A stretch of DNA of 64,000 nt from Opisthorchis felineus (GCA_004794785.1 SJOL01008492.1:623480-687479), one strand, 5' to 3'. Shown: positions 23,201-38,200, counted from the first letter of the stretch. Notes: generated by a model not told the origin, from the letters alone. Translations and numbers: made by a program.

Positions 23201-26200
23201 CAGCAAACCTAGCCAACTGTTAACCGGTAGCCATTTTGCCAGGGATATCTAGAACCATCAGTATGGAAATGACCGAAAAACTTTCCTCTCGAGAAAGAAT
23301 CAATTCTACCTCCGAATCAACACGCCTTACATCGACATCTGATTTACTGATACTCGGGGATGAGCGGACCGAAGCAGCAATTACTGGCACGTAAGCCAGA
23401 GAAATCTAACTAGATTTCCACAGTCCTCGTGCAAACTGTAGGTATCGATGAATCGTTGCGAGGATTGGAATCGAAAAATTCCACCCTGGAAGAACTCGGT
23501 GGTTACAAACCAGATAACCTCTGTCGAGACGAATTCAAGTTAAATGAGGCCTACAATATTAGTCAGTCTGTGGGGCCTGAATACCGCTATTTCTCACTGA
23601 TTATGTGATTATTTGAAGGGAAATTGTTTTTCCTGGAGGGAAATGGCTTTGTCAGACAGATATTTACAATTTATCACTGCTGAATAAATTTATATGGGTG
23701 TATCCAAGTGCAGCGTACGCTTGATGTGATCCCGCAATAAAGGGCTGCGCTATTTCGGGTGTCAGATCTTTTAAATTGCTTTTATGAATATAATCCCTGT
23801 ATTACACCACAGGGAAAACCTAGTCATTTATTATTCTGCACTAATGGAGGAAACGACGTCTTGTGCTCCTTTAAGAGTTGTTGAAGGGTCAGTTTTGCTT
23901 TAAACTTAAAAGAAATATTTCAACTGTAACACCGTCCGGTACCTAACTGTCATGCCACCTGAGGGAAGCACGAGGGCTGTGATACCACCAGGCTGCCAAA
24001 GCCTAGACAGAAGCAGTTTAGATGTTGGGGTTGGGTTCGAACCACGGACCTTCCGGTCAGTAAGTTCTAGCCTTAGCCACTGAGCTATCTCAGCTTCAAC
24101 TTACCCACATAGCAGTTACACTTTCCGAATTTAGCCACTCCGGCTTAAACATGATTGGAAAACTCTTGGCCTGTCTCGAAAATGAGTAATCAGACTGATA
24201 AAGGACAACAGACTTACCGGATGTATGCGGTAAGGCTGAAGACCCGTGATATGTTTTCTGGACGATATCGGGAGCTTTGAGGCTACATGATTCTCGTGAA
24301 TTAAATAGTGAACGAGCAAAACCTCCGCACCACTGCATTTTAATGGTTCTGCCTAATCTACTATGCAGGGATTCTTCAAATACACCAGCTAAGGTTGGTT
24401 CGAAATATTAGCGAATTAGAACGTTCCAGAAACTCTTTCTTTTTTGTCAATGTCAACTTTGGAATGCTCCCCTTCCTGGAGCGGTTTTAGTTTAATTAAT
24501 CAGCTTTTTCAGGGAGCAAACCGCCATACATTTTCGATAAACAAATCAGTGTATACAAAGTAATATTGCTAACATGAATATTCGGGCGCCACTGCTTCTG
24601 TTCCCTTTACGACTTGCTTGTATGGTGATATCAAAAAGTCTAGACAAACTTTTGGGCACATGCTTTTGTATTCATTTTTCAATGATCAGTTGAAGTGATA
24701 TGAATTGATAAATTAATCGCACTAATAAAATCAACTTCTAACCAGGACCAGGATTAATTCGGAGGTTTTGGAACTGGGTAGTAATTCTTCGAAGGAGAGC
24801 TCCTAGTAAATTACCCACAAGACTATTAGCTATCCTGAACATTGAGCCAGATCAACAGAAGTTCTCTCACTGTTATTCATGAAAGAATGGTAGAAACATC
24901 TGTCGCTGCGCCTAAAGTTCGAAGAACTTGCAGATGCAAATTTGTACCAAGAAATTATGTGTTCGACTGAAGGACCTGTCTCTCAAGAACATCGAAATAG
25001 CATTTCGATTAAAAGGAAAACTGATAGTTTTACTACACACGTTTCCGTTTACTTTGTCGTACGGTGTTGTATTACGTGAAACCTGAACACACAAAGCCAC
25101 CGGACAACTAGAGCCGAGATCGACCCGATGTTCTCGCGATCGGTCAAAAAGCCGGGGATCGTTATCAATAACAGGGAGGATTACGTAAGATAAAGTAGCT
25201 GACATGCTCGCAGACGAACAAGTGTGCAAGAAAGAAGCAAACCCGAAAACAGCTTGTTGACTAAGAAGTGCATTGCTTGGGCTTCATTGTGCTATAACTG
25301 AGTCACACTGCAAACATCTCAGGTTGATCGGAACCCAAAAGCCACGAGTGAGGGGTTCATCTAGAATCCACAAAGAGGGTGCGCCTCCATAAACTAACCC
25401 ATTGGCTGGTCAGCCTTCTTATCCTCATTTCGGAAGTTTTCACCCTATCATATTCTGGAAGGATCTTTTGACCAGTGTCGGAATTCTACTGGCCAAAGTG
25501 GCTTTACCCCTGACCGACTTAACTCATAAGGCTATCAGGGTTAAGTTTTAGCAAATGAAGTTCACGACTAACGAAAGTACTCGAAATATACTGCCATTTC
25601 ACAAACTGGGTTAAAAAATGTAGGTTTTGGCTGAACCACTCGTGATGGGCTTATAGTAAATATTATATCTCTAAGTTGCTAAGTACGAAGGGTTAAACAG
25701 AAATCTTTATAGAGTCATGCAGTTATTATGAAAACCTTTGTTGTAACTTTTTGCCAACATTCAGTTGTTGTAGCCCTATTGTGCAGCAACACGATGCACG
25801 ATAGGCAGATAGAAGATTGTGAAACTAGTAAGAAGTAACCGAATTCCAAATATCATCTGTTTGGTGGTTCAAATAAGGTTCAAATTAGTCTTTCATCCCA
25901 ATCAGTTATGTTTGACCCCACTATTAGTTCAAACAAAATTTTTCGTGGGTAGGCATAAGGGTGGATAGCTCTAGTCACAAGGCCATACTAATGATCGCTT
26001 CGAGCCTCTTCTTATACCAGAGAATCACGAAATGTGTTCTTATGCATGTTAGTTTGAAACATTTCTTCGGTCTCGCCACATCAATCATGACCCCCCAAAT
26101 CTGTGTATTTATGCATTACTCATTCTTTTTTTATGCCATATCGCAGCATCAAACAACTAACGAGCTGTGAGTATAGTCTGCGCGCAAGGTCTCGTGCTCA

Positions 26201-29200
26201 TTAGCCGTAGGGCTTCTTGCGCGTACTTACTAATTAATCTGGCCTGCACTGCCGACAGAAGAAGGTTAAAATGGATATTGTGGGATTCTAGCCCAATCAA
26301 ATCCAGTTCATGCGTTTATGTGGTTGAACTATGCCATGATCAAAACTGTTTGCGTATCATATCGGCTCACTGTTGCTCTGCTGACCAGCAGAACCTTATC
26401 ACAAAGGGTGAGTTCTATAGTTGACCTGAGCCATATTGAACAATTTTAATTCTCATTGTCCGATAAAACTTTTTCTCCAAATGAAAATGATAAAGTTTAA
26501 GAATTCTGCTCACTACGTTTTTTGTTGTTTTAGTTTGTTACATACCATGGTTGTTTTAAAATAATTTCCTGCGTGTCATGAATATTAGTAAAGATGTATG
26601 TCCAATATTATTTTAAGCATTTTGACGGTAAGCTAACTCCATGTGGACCAAATGCTGTTAGTCTTCATGGATCTGGACCCTTTTGCTTTTGCAGACTATT
26701 CCAGACTATTCCAACAAAAGCAGTTGGCTGCTGCGTACGTGCAACAAAAATTTGGATTTTGTCTCTCTCATCTGTCTGGTGTTCTACTGATTCCGGACAT
26801 CTGGTGTATTTTTGTGGTGTCGAGCTAAATGTTAATGGCAAACAAACAATTAGGCTTGGAATAATGATTTAATTGACAGAAATTTATTTTGAGAATGCTT
26901 TCTGTAGAACGGACACATTCTCAAACAAAATCGGGACTGACTTTGAGGGTATACTCCGTCGAAATTCTCGACGCAAACTGAAGGAAACTCATAGTAGGCA
27001 CTTGAGAACAAGAAAGAATCTTCATCTGTCTGAAGTTAAAATGTCTCAAGTTTTGGTGAAAACGGTTCACTTTGCGCCCCAAACAGCAGGCTCATCGAAG
27101 CTGAGTCGCAGCGATAAAAAAATCAGATATTATAAACTGCGATTTAAAGTGAAATGGACGGGTGTCAGTTTAAGATCTTATAAACCCTCTCCACCTTGGT
27201 GTAGTCACAGCAAGCTCTCCTGAAGAGAGATCATCGGAACCCGATTTTCGTTTGTCTCTTTACCTTTTGCGACTAAATGGGGACTTTTCGGATTATTTTG
27301 AACTCACCGGTATTAACTTCCTCATGTACTGCAGTGGGTTTTGATTCGTCTCGACAATGTCTGTTTTGCTTTCTTCCGACGTGAAGTTAAAATGTTTTAT
27401 GGACTGACGGTTTGTCAAGTACACGCAACCCGTAGCACAACACTGCTCATCCCAATAACCTGAATCGGTTGTTTAGTTGCCGGAACACCCAATGCGCATC
27501 CAAGGCATACATACAGCCTGCTAGCATATCAGTGTACGCTTAATATTGCCGAATGCCCAGAGAGTTATGGTGGGTCATTTGCAGATGTATACACAAAATA
27601 AAACACAATAAACTAGGATCCGAAACAATACAAAGTAAATTTGAGCCAGGCAATCCAAACCAAAGGCTGTCGGTGGCAAACTGCTTAGTATTCCCACAGA
27701 TCTGGGCGATGGTAAATCCCCGGACTACAACCAGAGCCGTCTGCCATCCATACTGCACTGAGATGCACGGATGCGTACATCGCTCGCAGAAGCATCTATT
27801 CATAAGCCACTCCGCTTGTCACTCTGTACTTGGCAGGCTTCTGTGTAGCAAACTGGCTGAAAGGTCATTTTGATTATCATTGAGGTGGGATCGGAGCAAA
27901 CCGGCTAATAGGATGGACAAGCGAAAAATGACCGTGAACCTCGATGTTGGAGTAAAGCACAGAAGCCAGAAACCGTATGACTCGGGTTACGGAGTTAAAT
28001 ATTACTGTCGGGGTAAAAATGGAAAAATCAAATGACGATCTGGCCATTGACATTACCTAAGCCGCAGCAGGATCGTCAGTTGCCTTTGCAACTCACTCGA
28101 CGATGTTGTATAGCCTTCACCACTAATCGAGGTGACATCGTCGGTGCATCTTTAGGGAGAGCAGCGTAGCGATACGTCAGCACAACCACGTGCGCTGCCT
28201 GAGCTATCAAAATTCCCTTCAGTGTCATATCTTTTTTAGTTGAGCATTTGATGTTCTGGCACAGAACACCATTACGAAGGACTTTTGACTTCAGGTGTCA
28301 CAGTTACAAACCAAAATCGAGGCATGACGTGTACGGTCCGTGCTATACACTGTAACGAAAGCCAGTGTTTGAAATTTCTTTTTCAAGTAGCCTATGACCA
28401 AATTGCAGTGAGCGTAAACCCTAATATTCATCTCAGGTTGCATCATATTTTATCTGTTAGCGCTTATACTGGTAAATCAACGGCAAATTCCCGTATGATT
28501 TCCACAAGACTTTCTTCATGGGTTGTGGAATCATATACCAGACACCAATAAATATTGGTTAGTAGCCATTTGATGCCTATAATCTCACTTTATATGACGA
28601 AGTATCCAATATCCAGTGGTTACGTGTAATCCAGGAAAATGGCGAGACAGACTGTAGACTGAGCTGTCACTTTTACAAATCCATTTGGTTTTCAATCGAA
28701 ATCTTTATCCTGTAAGTAAATTCACAACCGAGAAACCTTGTGGAAGTTTTTCATCCTTGTTGGGAATCATCATCAGCATGCATCTTACGAAACCATAGAG
28801 AGGTCTGCCGCGCGGAGCGCTATACCGTCCGCCCACTTGTAGATGATCAAAACTGCGATTAAATTGCACCTAGACAGATCATGATACAACTAACTGCCAT
28901 GTCTGCCAATATACGGGTGTATGCAAAACAGGTGAAAATTTAACGATCCTCATGGTACACGTACATTGGAGTGCATAGGATCAGTGGTGATGAAACAATT
29001 GGAAATGTTCTGCATTTAGTATGCCAAAACATCATTCTCATCACATTATACATTTGGATGTAGCTGAGGTAAAAACTTCCTCCTGCAGGGTTAAAGTTAC
29101 TGCGAGATAATCTGCAAACAGCTGTTAGTAACATCATGGACTTAGATTCTATCAGTTGGTCTGACTGATCAGCACCTAAGATAAGAGCATAAAATCACTT

Positions 29201-32200
29201 CACCGTATGAACCGAAAATGTCTCCCATTTCTAGCTTGGTTTTCAGGATTTAGTATGGGCAACGTTCGTGTTTTCCGCACATGACTGAATTAATCATCTG
29301 AAGAAATGGAAAGTGTCCGTGTCGAGGAGTTACCAAGCCACTTCAGTCTGTACCTCTAAGTGGAATGAAACATGTGCTTGCAATGTACTTTAGGTCGGGA
29401 ATAAGGAAGAAAAATCAATAGAAGGCAAAGCTGAAACTTCATGCGTTCCACTTTTTCCGACCTAACTGGACTTTACTTGAGAAGAGAGTGAGATTTGCTA
29501 AATCACCTGAAGATTAACCTCAAGCTGTGATACTGCCAGGATTTCCAGACCTGGAGAACGGGACGGTTAGGGTCCTCACTTGAAGCTTCTGGTTCAAAGA
29601 ATGCAAAAATGCCAGTGTCGGCGTAATACACGAAACGTGGCTCTTCAAAGTGGTTCAGTCCCACTTCGGTAGATTAGAACACACTCTAACACAGTCTTCT
29701 TGAGTTTTTGCAGCTTCATATCACAAGTAGATGATGATTATGGACACACTGTGTGTGAAACAGTCAGATCGTCAGTCGCCGACAGAATATGCAATCTAGT
29801 AAAACAAATCCTTGATTTGGCCTATCGGTTCTCTAATGCACCTCTTCCACCAACAGCTGAAGCGGTTGCCATCCGGCAACCCAACACTTGATATTATAGG
29901 CCTATACGTGCAGGCATAAAACATGCAGTGGACCTACTTCTGTTTTAAACACGTGAAATACTTAGTTATCAACAAATTCACTCCTGCACAGCCTCTAGAT
30001 AGTACCTGTAACAAAATAATGACTGAAAATAATCTTGTTTTCTCGCGATTCGGGATTTGGTTTACTTTAGGAAAATACTGGATGTCGTATAGTTTTGAGC
30101 CTAGGGGTTTCATGGAGGCTGCCTGTATAAAACACCTGAAACTTTAGGAAAAGCCAGTAGGTGGAAAGTCAGACAGTGGAAGTACGGGACTGATTTCTCA
30201 CACACTGCCAGTCCTATGGGGTTCATTCGTTGAGCTTGTGAATTTCCGTCCGTACTGAGTGGCAGTCTCCGCAACGCGACCTCAGCGTTGCCCAAGCGCA
30301 CAGTGGTCCGACAGCCTGAACTCCGTAAGCTGACAAATATCCAGCACCTCTAACTCAGTGTTGCTACATGGGCCGTTCCCCACACTGTCTGCCTATTGAT
30401 TTTTTGCATGCCCAGGCTAATATCTAACCGGTTTCGTGATATAGGCGTTTCAGCCCGATGACAGTTTTATTTGCTTTCACTTCAGACTACGGGCTGCATT
30501 CAGGGCCACGTGCCCTGATCACCTCATCAGCTTGATCACAGCCGCACGACCTGCAACAAAACACAAGTGAAGAATGTACACGTGCTGGTAAGCACGTATA
30601 CGCAGAACGTGTGTCAAACTGAGTCCACTCAGCGTGTGCGCTATTTAAGCGACTTCCGTTGTTAATGAAACAAAAATTAATTTGCACTGCATCTCAGGTG
30701 TCTGAGACACTCCTGATTATGTTGCTTACTGAGCGTTTATAGTCTCTGTTTGACTGATTACCAGTTTTTGTTTGAATCGCCGTCAGTTTCAGTTTGGCAA
30801 CTCGTGGCTGAGTTTTTTTAAAACTAAAAATGGCTCATTCTGCGGCAGCGGTGTTCAGTTTCCAAGTGGTCCCTGCTGCTGAAATTCCGCTCTAAAGAAA
30901 TGTGGGAATTGGAAGACTAAGATCAATTTTTTATTCATAATCGATCGTTTATCTACCCCAACGAAGTTGCATGTACCTCGTGTTGGACAGCCATCCTGGT
31001 CTCTCGGAAAAATATTTTGTCAGTGTTTGCTCAACAGAGTAGTGTGAAATTTAACATGACTGCTCCAGTTTTTTTTTCGGAACGACATATGTTAACCATT
31101 TGGGGGTAGGTGGATATCGTTCCTGTATGTGACCGTCGGTGTAATTAACTGGTGCATTCCTCCTTCCTTAGAGTGACCTTCCCACATGTTGGTTAACCTC
31201 TATTTTCGACACTCCTCGTTGAACTTTGCAAGTCCAATGGAAAATTTATAGCCATGAAGTATTCCTTGCCTAAACCAAAGTTTTTCACATTTTTGAACGC
31301 ATCTTACCACTTTGTCATGTAAAATGACACATCGTGCAATTGCCAGGGTGGTAAACAACCCCAGAACATCACTGAACCCTCATTGACGGTAACCCATGAT
31401 ATGCAGCCGTGCTGTGCAGTCCCAGTTTCTGGATGGTGCGAGGCTAAGCGAGTGTGGTAATAAAGCCCCGATGATTGCCTTTTTGCGTAGAATTTACACA
31501 TTGGACGCATCTAAAGGGTATATAGCCGTTTTTTGTGGGATGAAGAAATGCATTGTGGAATTTTAGTTTGCGTGTCAATGTACCCCGGTGCGTCCCTCCG
31601 GACTGTCCAATGATCCAACAAGGACATTTTTTGTTAAACTTTGAAAACGAACTAGAATTCCTGTAGTGCTAAGGCATTACTGCAGAAAAGCCTGCACAAC
31701 TCGACACAACAACACCTGACGTTTCCCCTCCCACAGGAAGTGCTGTCACCGCTTGCTCACTTAATTCTCATGCGATCTCTTCAGTTTAGTGTGCGTGACA
31801 TTTGATCTCGTGACACCTAGATAGGCATAGGAATGGGGAGGCAGCCACCTATGTTGGATAAAATGGTAAGAGTTCGTGAGTAGCAGGGACCACGTCACGA
31901 ATCTTCAGTGCGACCTTAACCCATGACTTCCCGGCTATTAATTAAACACTTAACCGTTCGGCCGCGAGCTACCGATCGGCAGTGTGAATGACTTGCAACT
32001 AGACAAGATACAGCGCCACTTATCCTTCAGTCACAGAACTCAAACCAATTGGTCACGTTCTGATTGGCTCCTCAAGTGACTACTTCTCACCTGGAAGACT
32101 CTCTAGTTGTTGTGTGAATTGTTCTTTCGTTGAGATCTTGGAGATCGGGATATTCTAGTACAAAAACAACGTGTGACAGCTGTACTGTAGACAAGTATGT

Positions 32201-35200
32201 CATGGCGGAATATGAACTGGTCCATTGGCAAGACTAGTTTCACTGTCTGAAAACAAACTAACAAGTCAGAAGCAGAAAATGTCACAGCAAGTTCTGCAGA
32301 CGGCATCCTAGCTTACAGCTGATATTCCAACGTTCCACTTGCTTTCCAGTGAATTCAGGTAGCGATGATCGTTATTGCAGTGCACTCAGAAGGTTTACTG
32401 TCTGGCAAACAGACGCAAGGAAGCCCTATTTTGTGGGCAAAAGCTCGGTAGTGCTCACTGAGATGCGAACAACCACAACCCTAGTTTTTGAATTGAAAAA
32501 TTTATCTCTGGAGTAAATAAATAAACAGACTAGCTTGGATTAGTTTATGCTGAGAGATGGAAGGATCCTATGATGAGGATGAAGTCTCAAAGAACCAAGC
32601 TGGTGTGAAGTTGGTTTATTCTGAGAAGGAGCCCTTCAGAGGGGAAAATAATGCTCACAGCTCAAATAATAGTGATAATAATAATAGTAACAATAGTAAT
32701 GGTATCAACAACTATATAGTCACTCACTACCGATTTGATGCAAATGTTCTTATCCTTGGATGCGGAGAAAATCGGCATATTTGAAGTGCTAACGGGGAAG
32801 GGTCTAGAAATGTGCCATCTAGTCAGACTGTCCTGCGGTACAAACACAGTACATAACCATGAGCATTGGCGTTAAAAACAGAGTTCCATGTCAATACTTT
32901 ATTCGGGTAACCAACCAGCTTTTTACTGCATATATTTTCACAGTGTGTGACACGAGAAATTTATTTTAAAAAAACCGGTGCTAAAGGCTAAGAAAGGCTT
33001 TCTTAGAACCAAAGTGATGCTAGAGTTATTAGGTTGCTACGTCTTGTCAGTATTTATAATCATGTTTGGTTCACCGAGTTGGTCAACCTGGGAAGTATAA
33101 AAATATGTGCTTGCCTCTAATCGGTATGACTTTCGTAATTTCGGTAGAAGCCTCGTATTCCGACCCATCAAAGTGCCGAAGAAAACGGCGAAAACATTCG
33201 GATGCTGATCATTTCTAACTTTCGGCTGCTGAAGTTCATCAGCTTATACAGGGCCATATCACCCCGGCCAGCCTGGTCGGTGTTTGGTAATGCTCGTGAG
33301 TACGTTTACGTCTGTGCTTGCATAATCCGTGCAGGTAAAATCAGCCCATAAAGCACTCAGGAAAAGACCATGCATGGAACTCACTAGCACAAGAGGGTAT
33401 TCTTTTGAGAGAGACCCGACTAGAAATTCCACTTTTGTGAGGTATAGTCACCAAAACAGTAAACTGCATTGTTAACTGCTTCTGAACCTACTTTTTGAGC
33501 ATCGGAACGATAAATATCTCGGAACCTCACTGCACTGACATGATTTTCCTGGAATGTGTGGCGTTGTCGGACAGGAACTCATTAATCAAACTACTCCAAC
33601 GACCTAGCGTTATAGTCTCATATACACTGATACTTTGTAGATACTGTGTAAACGTTTGGTTAATTCAGAGAAGAACTAGAAAATTCTAAAAGTAGGTCAG
33701 TGGAGTTATTTGGAACTTAAGAACTTGCTCACTTCCGCTGCTTTGCTCATGGAGTCATTGTTTTTTAACACAACCATCAATGCGAATTCCAAGTTGTCAG
33801 CTCTCCATGTTCTAGACCTTTCATAAACCATTTCATGTGGGATATTTTCAATCTTATTTACTTGTAATTCAGCTTTCAGCTAGAAATTGCTCGGTATCAG
33901 CACTGGGGATGTCACTGATGACAGTCTGTTCCAGTGGAGTGATACTTGGTTTGACGTCGAACTTCATTGTTTCCGCTGTTTGAGTCAGATGTTAGCGTTG
34001 ATGAATCATCACTACTACACACCTAAAGTGTGAAAATGGAATCAGAGGCGAAAACACGAATCCATACCCATAAATCCTCATTTTCCATATGCCTCATTGA
34101 AGTTGGTGCAATTAGCGGAATGATACGACGACCACAATCCCCGTAGCGTCCCATCAAGCTGACGTGGGGTTCGAATGACGACTGGCTTCTGGTCCAACCT
34201 GCATCGGAACGAAGTTCCAGCACCACTCTATAAAAAACCACATTTAGTTTCGTGGCCTCCGCGGGATCCACAGATTGCAAACCATTCGCAATGCAACTCT
34301 TTAGTTCAACGGCTAGATCATCCATCACCTGTTCACGAGCAAGCTGACAAAAGGTCGAAGTTCTCCCAAAAGGTCGACCACTGAAGTCAAACGATAGCTT
34401 TTCGCCACCAACGAAATTCTCTAAAACAACCTACAATGGAATGAAATGTGCCAAGTAGTAAGTTTTAACATTTGTCGCTTTGTAATTAAAGGTATCGGGG
34501 TGAAATAATTGTGTTCTTTGACAGCTACAAAGACAGTTTTACCTTCCTCTAAGTGCTCTCAGACCAGTTTTCTGGAAACTCTCTATAGAGGTTTGTTGGC
34601 AGCGGAGTATCCCCTCTTGAGAGCAGACTATGGCTGACCAGCATAGCGTAGTGTCTCCTTAAATACGTCCAAATATCTCAGTCTGCCCTCAAATCATGAG
34701 TATATTGAACATCAACTTAGATTTCAACCAAAAACTATTTTTCTCAATCAGCATTCAATTGCGTTTCGAGTTTGATAACATTACAGTGTACAGGGTCAGT
34801 CACCTGCCTAACGAACTTGCTCACGTGAGAGCGATTTCGCGCACGCAACAATCTCACGTGATGAATTCACGTAATAATGAGATCATTCAATTTAAGCCAA
34901 TGTGTCCTACCCAACCAAATGTTCGTAAAGGCGCTGCTATAGCATTTCGGGCGGTTCCCGCAAGAGTTCCCTAAGCCATAGGTCTTGTTTTGTTTTGTGT
35001 CTGAAAACCATGACAACTGTTCCTGTGCGACCAGAATTTCATTTCATTTCAGCAGCACTGGTCAGCATACTAATGAACTGTATAGGTTGGAAGATATGGC
35101 GAGCCGTTTGTGGGCACTTTAGTGTGCACACTCTGTAATCCATGTTGCACTAAAAAAACAGGAAATCGTGATGATGTTACAATATGTATTCATCAGTAAG

Positions 35201-38200
35201 TTGGAACTATTTTGCATTCTTGAACCCAGTGGTTCGGGTGGAATGGGTACCAACGACTGCTACTGATTTTGTATCACGTTCAAAAACCTGAAGCTAACAA
35301 ATTAGTGATGAAAAAAACTACCCATAAGGTTGCTGAAAACTCTTCAGCAGCCCACGGCCGGTTTCACCCTTCTAGGTGCTGATCAGTTGGGCGCTGATGT
35401 TCTTTTTAAACCCAAATTTTGCGCAATTCGCGGAATACACTCATTTGCACAGCATTTTGGTTTTTACGGGAGACTCAGCTGAATCTCTTGCTTATAATAT
35501 TCTTCAACTAAAAGTTTTGCTGACACAAAAGTGGTCAATAGGCTCAGGATTTAGTCACTTTGAGTGGAACGCAAAACCTCAGATTCGGAATCATCCATAA
35601 AGTGTGCTACTGTCGATAATCCATACAGTAGAGATATCCATCAAGCATTAAATGACATGTCAACACTTGTCTTAATCCGGCAAAAAAGTCACAAACGGAA
35701 CGATACAATTCTTTCAAGGTAAAATAAGCACTAAGAAATCAAGATAGGTTATGTATCAATCAAAATACTCCGGACTAAGTTGACAACTGTAAACATAAGG
35801 AGAACTCTCCCGATTCTTCGAAATGGGATGGGAACTACTATCATACCAGTGATGACCAATGATTATAACATTGATGTGACGGCAATTCCTTCTACTGAGC
35901 TTCTACTTGTATTCCTATGAGCAGCCATTTAAAACTATGTTTTGCGGCCATTCAGTGATCCCATTGCAGTGATCTGTCGTCCTTATTCAAGTCAACAACA
36001 CTGCACTTATTTTGCCCGCCTGCGTAACTGCACTGCAGGGATTCAAACGAATAGAGCCTGTCCTCGTTCGGAAGGATTTATCAAGATACTCCGGTGTGAT
36101 TGGTCATAAACTTGGCTGACATTGGGTTGAGAAGAGAAGTATCAGCTCGCTGGTTTATCAGAGCGCCCTGCGGGCAACAAATTCGGATAGTTCAAATAGT
36201 AGCAACTAGGTCAGCAATCCCGTTGTCACCTCATATATTGAATCACCAATGGAAATCCAGCGCCCCCAAGCATATTTTAACGATGGATAAAAGTAGATTC
36301 CCTAGCTTGATATAAAGCCACCGACAGAAATAGAATCTAAAAGCACAATCAACTCGAAAGATCTCACTCGGTAATGTCAGTCACAGCAAGGCTCTAACGA
36401 GAGCAAATATCTTTCCCGATATTCTCGAAATGGATCAAAATAATTCTCGGAGAGAGAAAAATCCACTGTTTTTGAAGAACTACCCATCTTTTTGAAGATC
36501 GCTTTTGAGATAAAAATGAGCCACGCAGATATATGGCTCTTGATAGCTGGTTCTAAACCACACCGTACTCTCTCAATCCAACAGAGCGAATCAACCTGGG
36601 AATATCTGAGAGAACAAGATATTAAAACTTACTAGCTTTGTCCACTGCATCTGCCAATGACACTTACGCCCCACCAATTCCACTGCACTTTTCTGTTTTT
36701 CTTTTAGGATTGAAAACATGCTAATGTTAGTCATATTGGCCGAACTCTTAGAGAAAAGGCTCTATTTCAACGGACGTCTGTTTCAGTCGCTAAGAGGGAG
36801 TTAAGCTTGGAAACAAACACTCTTCAGAGTTAAAGGTTGGCTGATGGTACAGGAAAATGAGACTTACTTCAAGGATTTCCCATTCAACATCCTCAAGTGG
36901 TTCCAAAGGACTAAGTTCTAGTCGAACTTTGAAGATTGGCTCAAGTTTTTCAAGGACAACCTAAGGTCGAGTGTAGAATGGTGAGCAGCTCTTAATATTG
37001 TGTTGCACAAACAAAAGAAAATCGTCACATTAGTTACCCACAAGTTGGTTTCTTTTCTTCAGAGCAAGAATCTCACAGACTATAACTAACTGGATCATAT
37101 CTTCAAGTGAATGAATGATTGCATGCAAATCATCCGCAAAGAAGCCACTCGCTATTGTTCTAACAGCGGAATGGACTTTATGTTAATGAAATCCAAAGAA
37201 CAAACACAATCATTCGCGTCAAGTAAATTTCTTGTCCGAGATGTTTATTATTGAGAGGCGTAAATAATAATATCTACTCTCGCGTGTCGACGGAAATTTC
37301 GTATCCGCAGATGAGTAAAGCTCTCCCAGTTTTCCCGTTTTTACCGCAGTAAATGTTTCTGCTTTTCGGTGGCCTTGTGCATCTGTAACTGGGCTAACCA
37401 AGTGCAAAAAAGGGGCCCGTAAGTAATAGCTAACTTTTGTGCTGCAACCAGTAGGAATTCTACAAGTCTCCACAGTGTCCGACTATCATTTTTTGAACTC
37501 GGTGTGACAAATGTACGGCGTTGGATGTTGATCTAATCGCCCTAGATGATAGTCGATTCCCAAACGTCTCATCTATCACGAGTGCAATCAGAGTGTGAGT
37601 GTTTAGGTACTACCACTTTTCCTACTTAACTTTACATGGCTTTGTAAAAGTGATTGACCGGGTTGCAGCTTTCTGGTGGAGTGCTTGGTTTGTTTGCAAT
37701 CGGAGTTCCATTGTGGTTTTTTTTGCCAGTATTCGATTGATGAATAGCAAGGACTACGCAAAGCCAGTTACAACCAATCACAGTGAACTTATCTTTATGC
37801 TGAATGAAAACCACACACGCCAGCAAGAAAGTGGGGACTACTCACCCAGCAGCGCACTTATGATATCGAAGGTACCGATTTGTAAAGGAACGTTTACAAG
37901 CCAATAGTGAAACTCAGGAAAAGGGAGTAACGGTAGAAAATGCACCCGGCTACTAACATTATGACAAGATTCTGTATGGCATCAACCGACAGCGCGTAAC
38001 TTGCGTTAATCTGCCGACCAAACCAGGTCGATTCTGGTAACTAGGAATGGCAGTGTTAGTGTTCTCCTTTGGGAGTAAGAAGTTTATTTAGACGCAGTCT
38101 TTTCGAACAGGATATTGTCATAAATATTTTTTTCGCTACGAAATGGTATTCGCCAAGCTGCTTTTCCTTCACGTGAGTTTCCTATTAGTGAGGAGTAGTA

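Noticed and set aside
24033..24098. Functional tRNA gene on the minus strand
   Set aside because: Box A and B are good, but acceptor and anticodon stems do not pair convincingly and the sequence continues into a SINE-like body.
24912..25229. 105-codon minus-strand frame as a PLAT gene exon
   Set aside because: No PLAT or trefoil pattern, and the splice phases do not fit between the neighbouring exons (29,551 and 22,466), which join directly in frame.
33180..33250. CTGATGA...GAAA on the minus strand as a hammerhead
   Set aside because: The twelve bases between the core boxes cannot form stem II, so the match is probably fortuitous.
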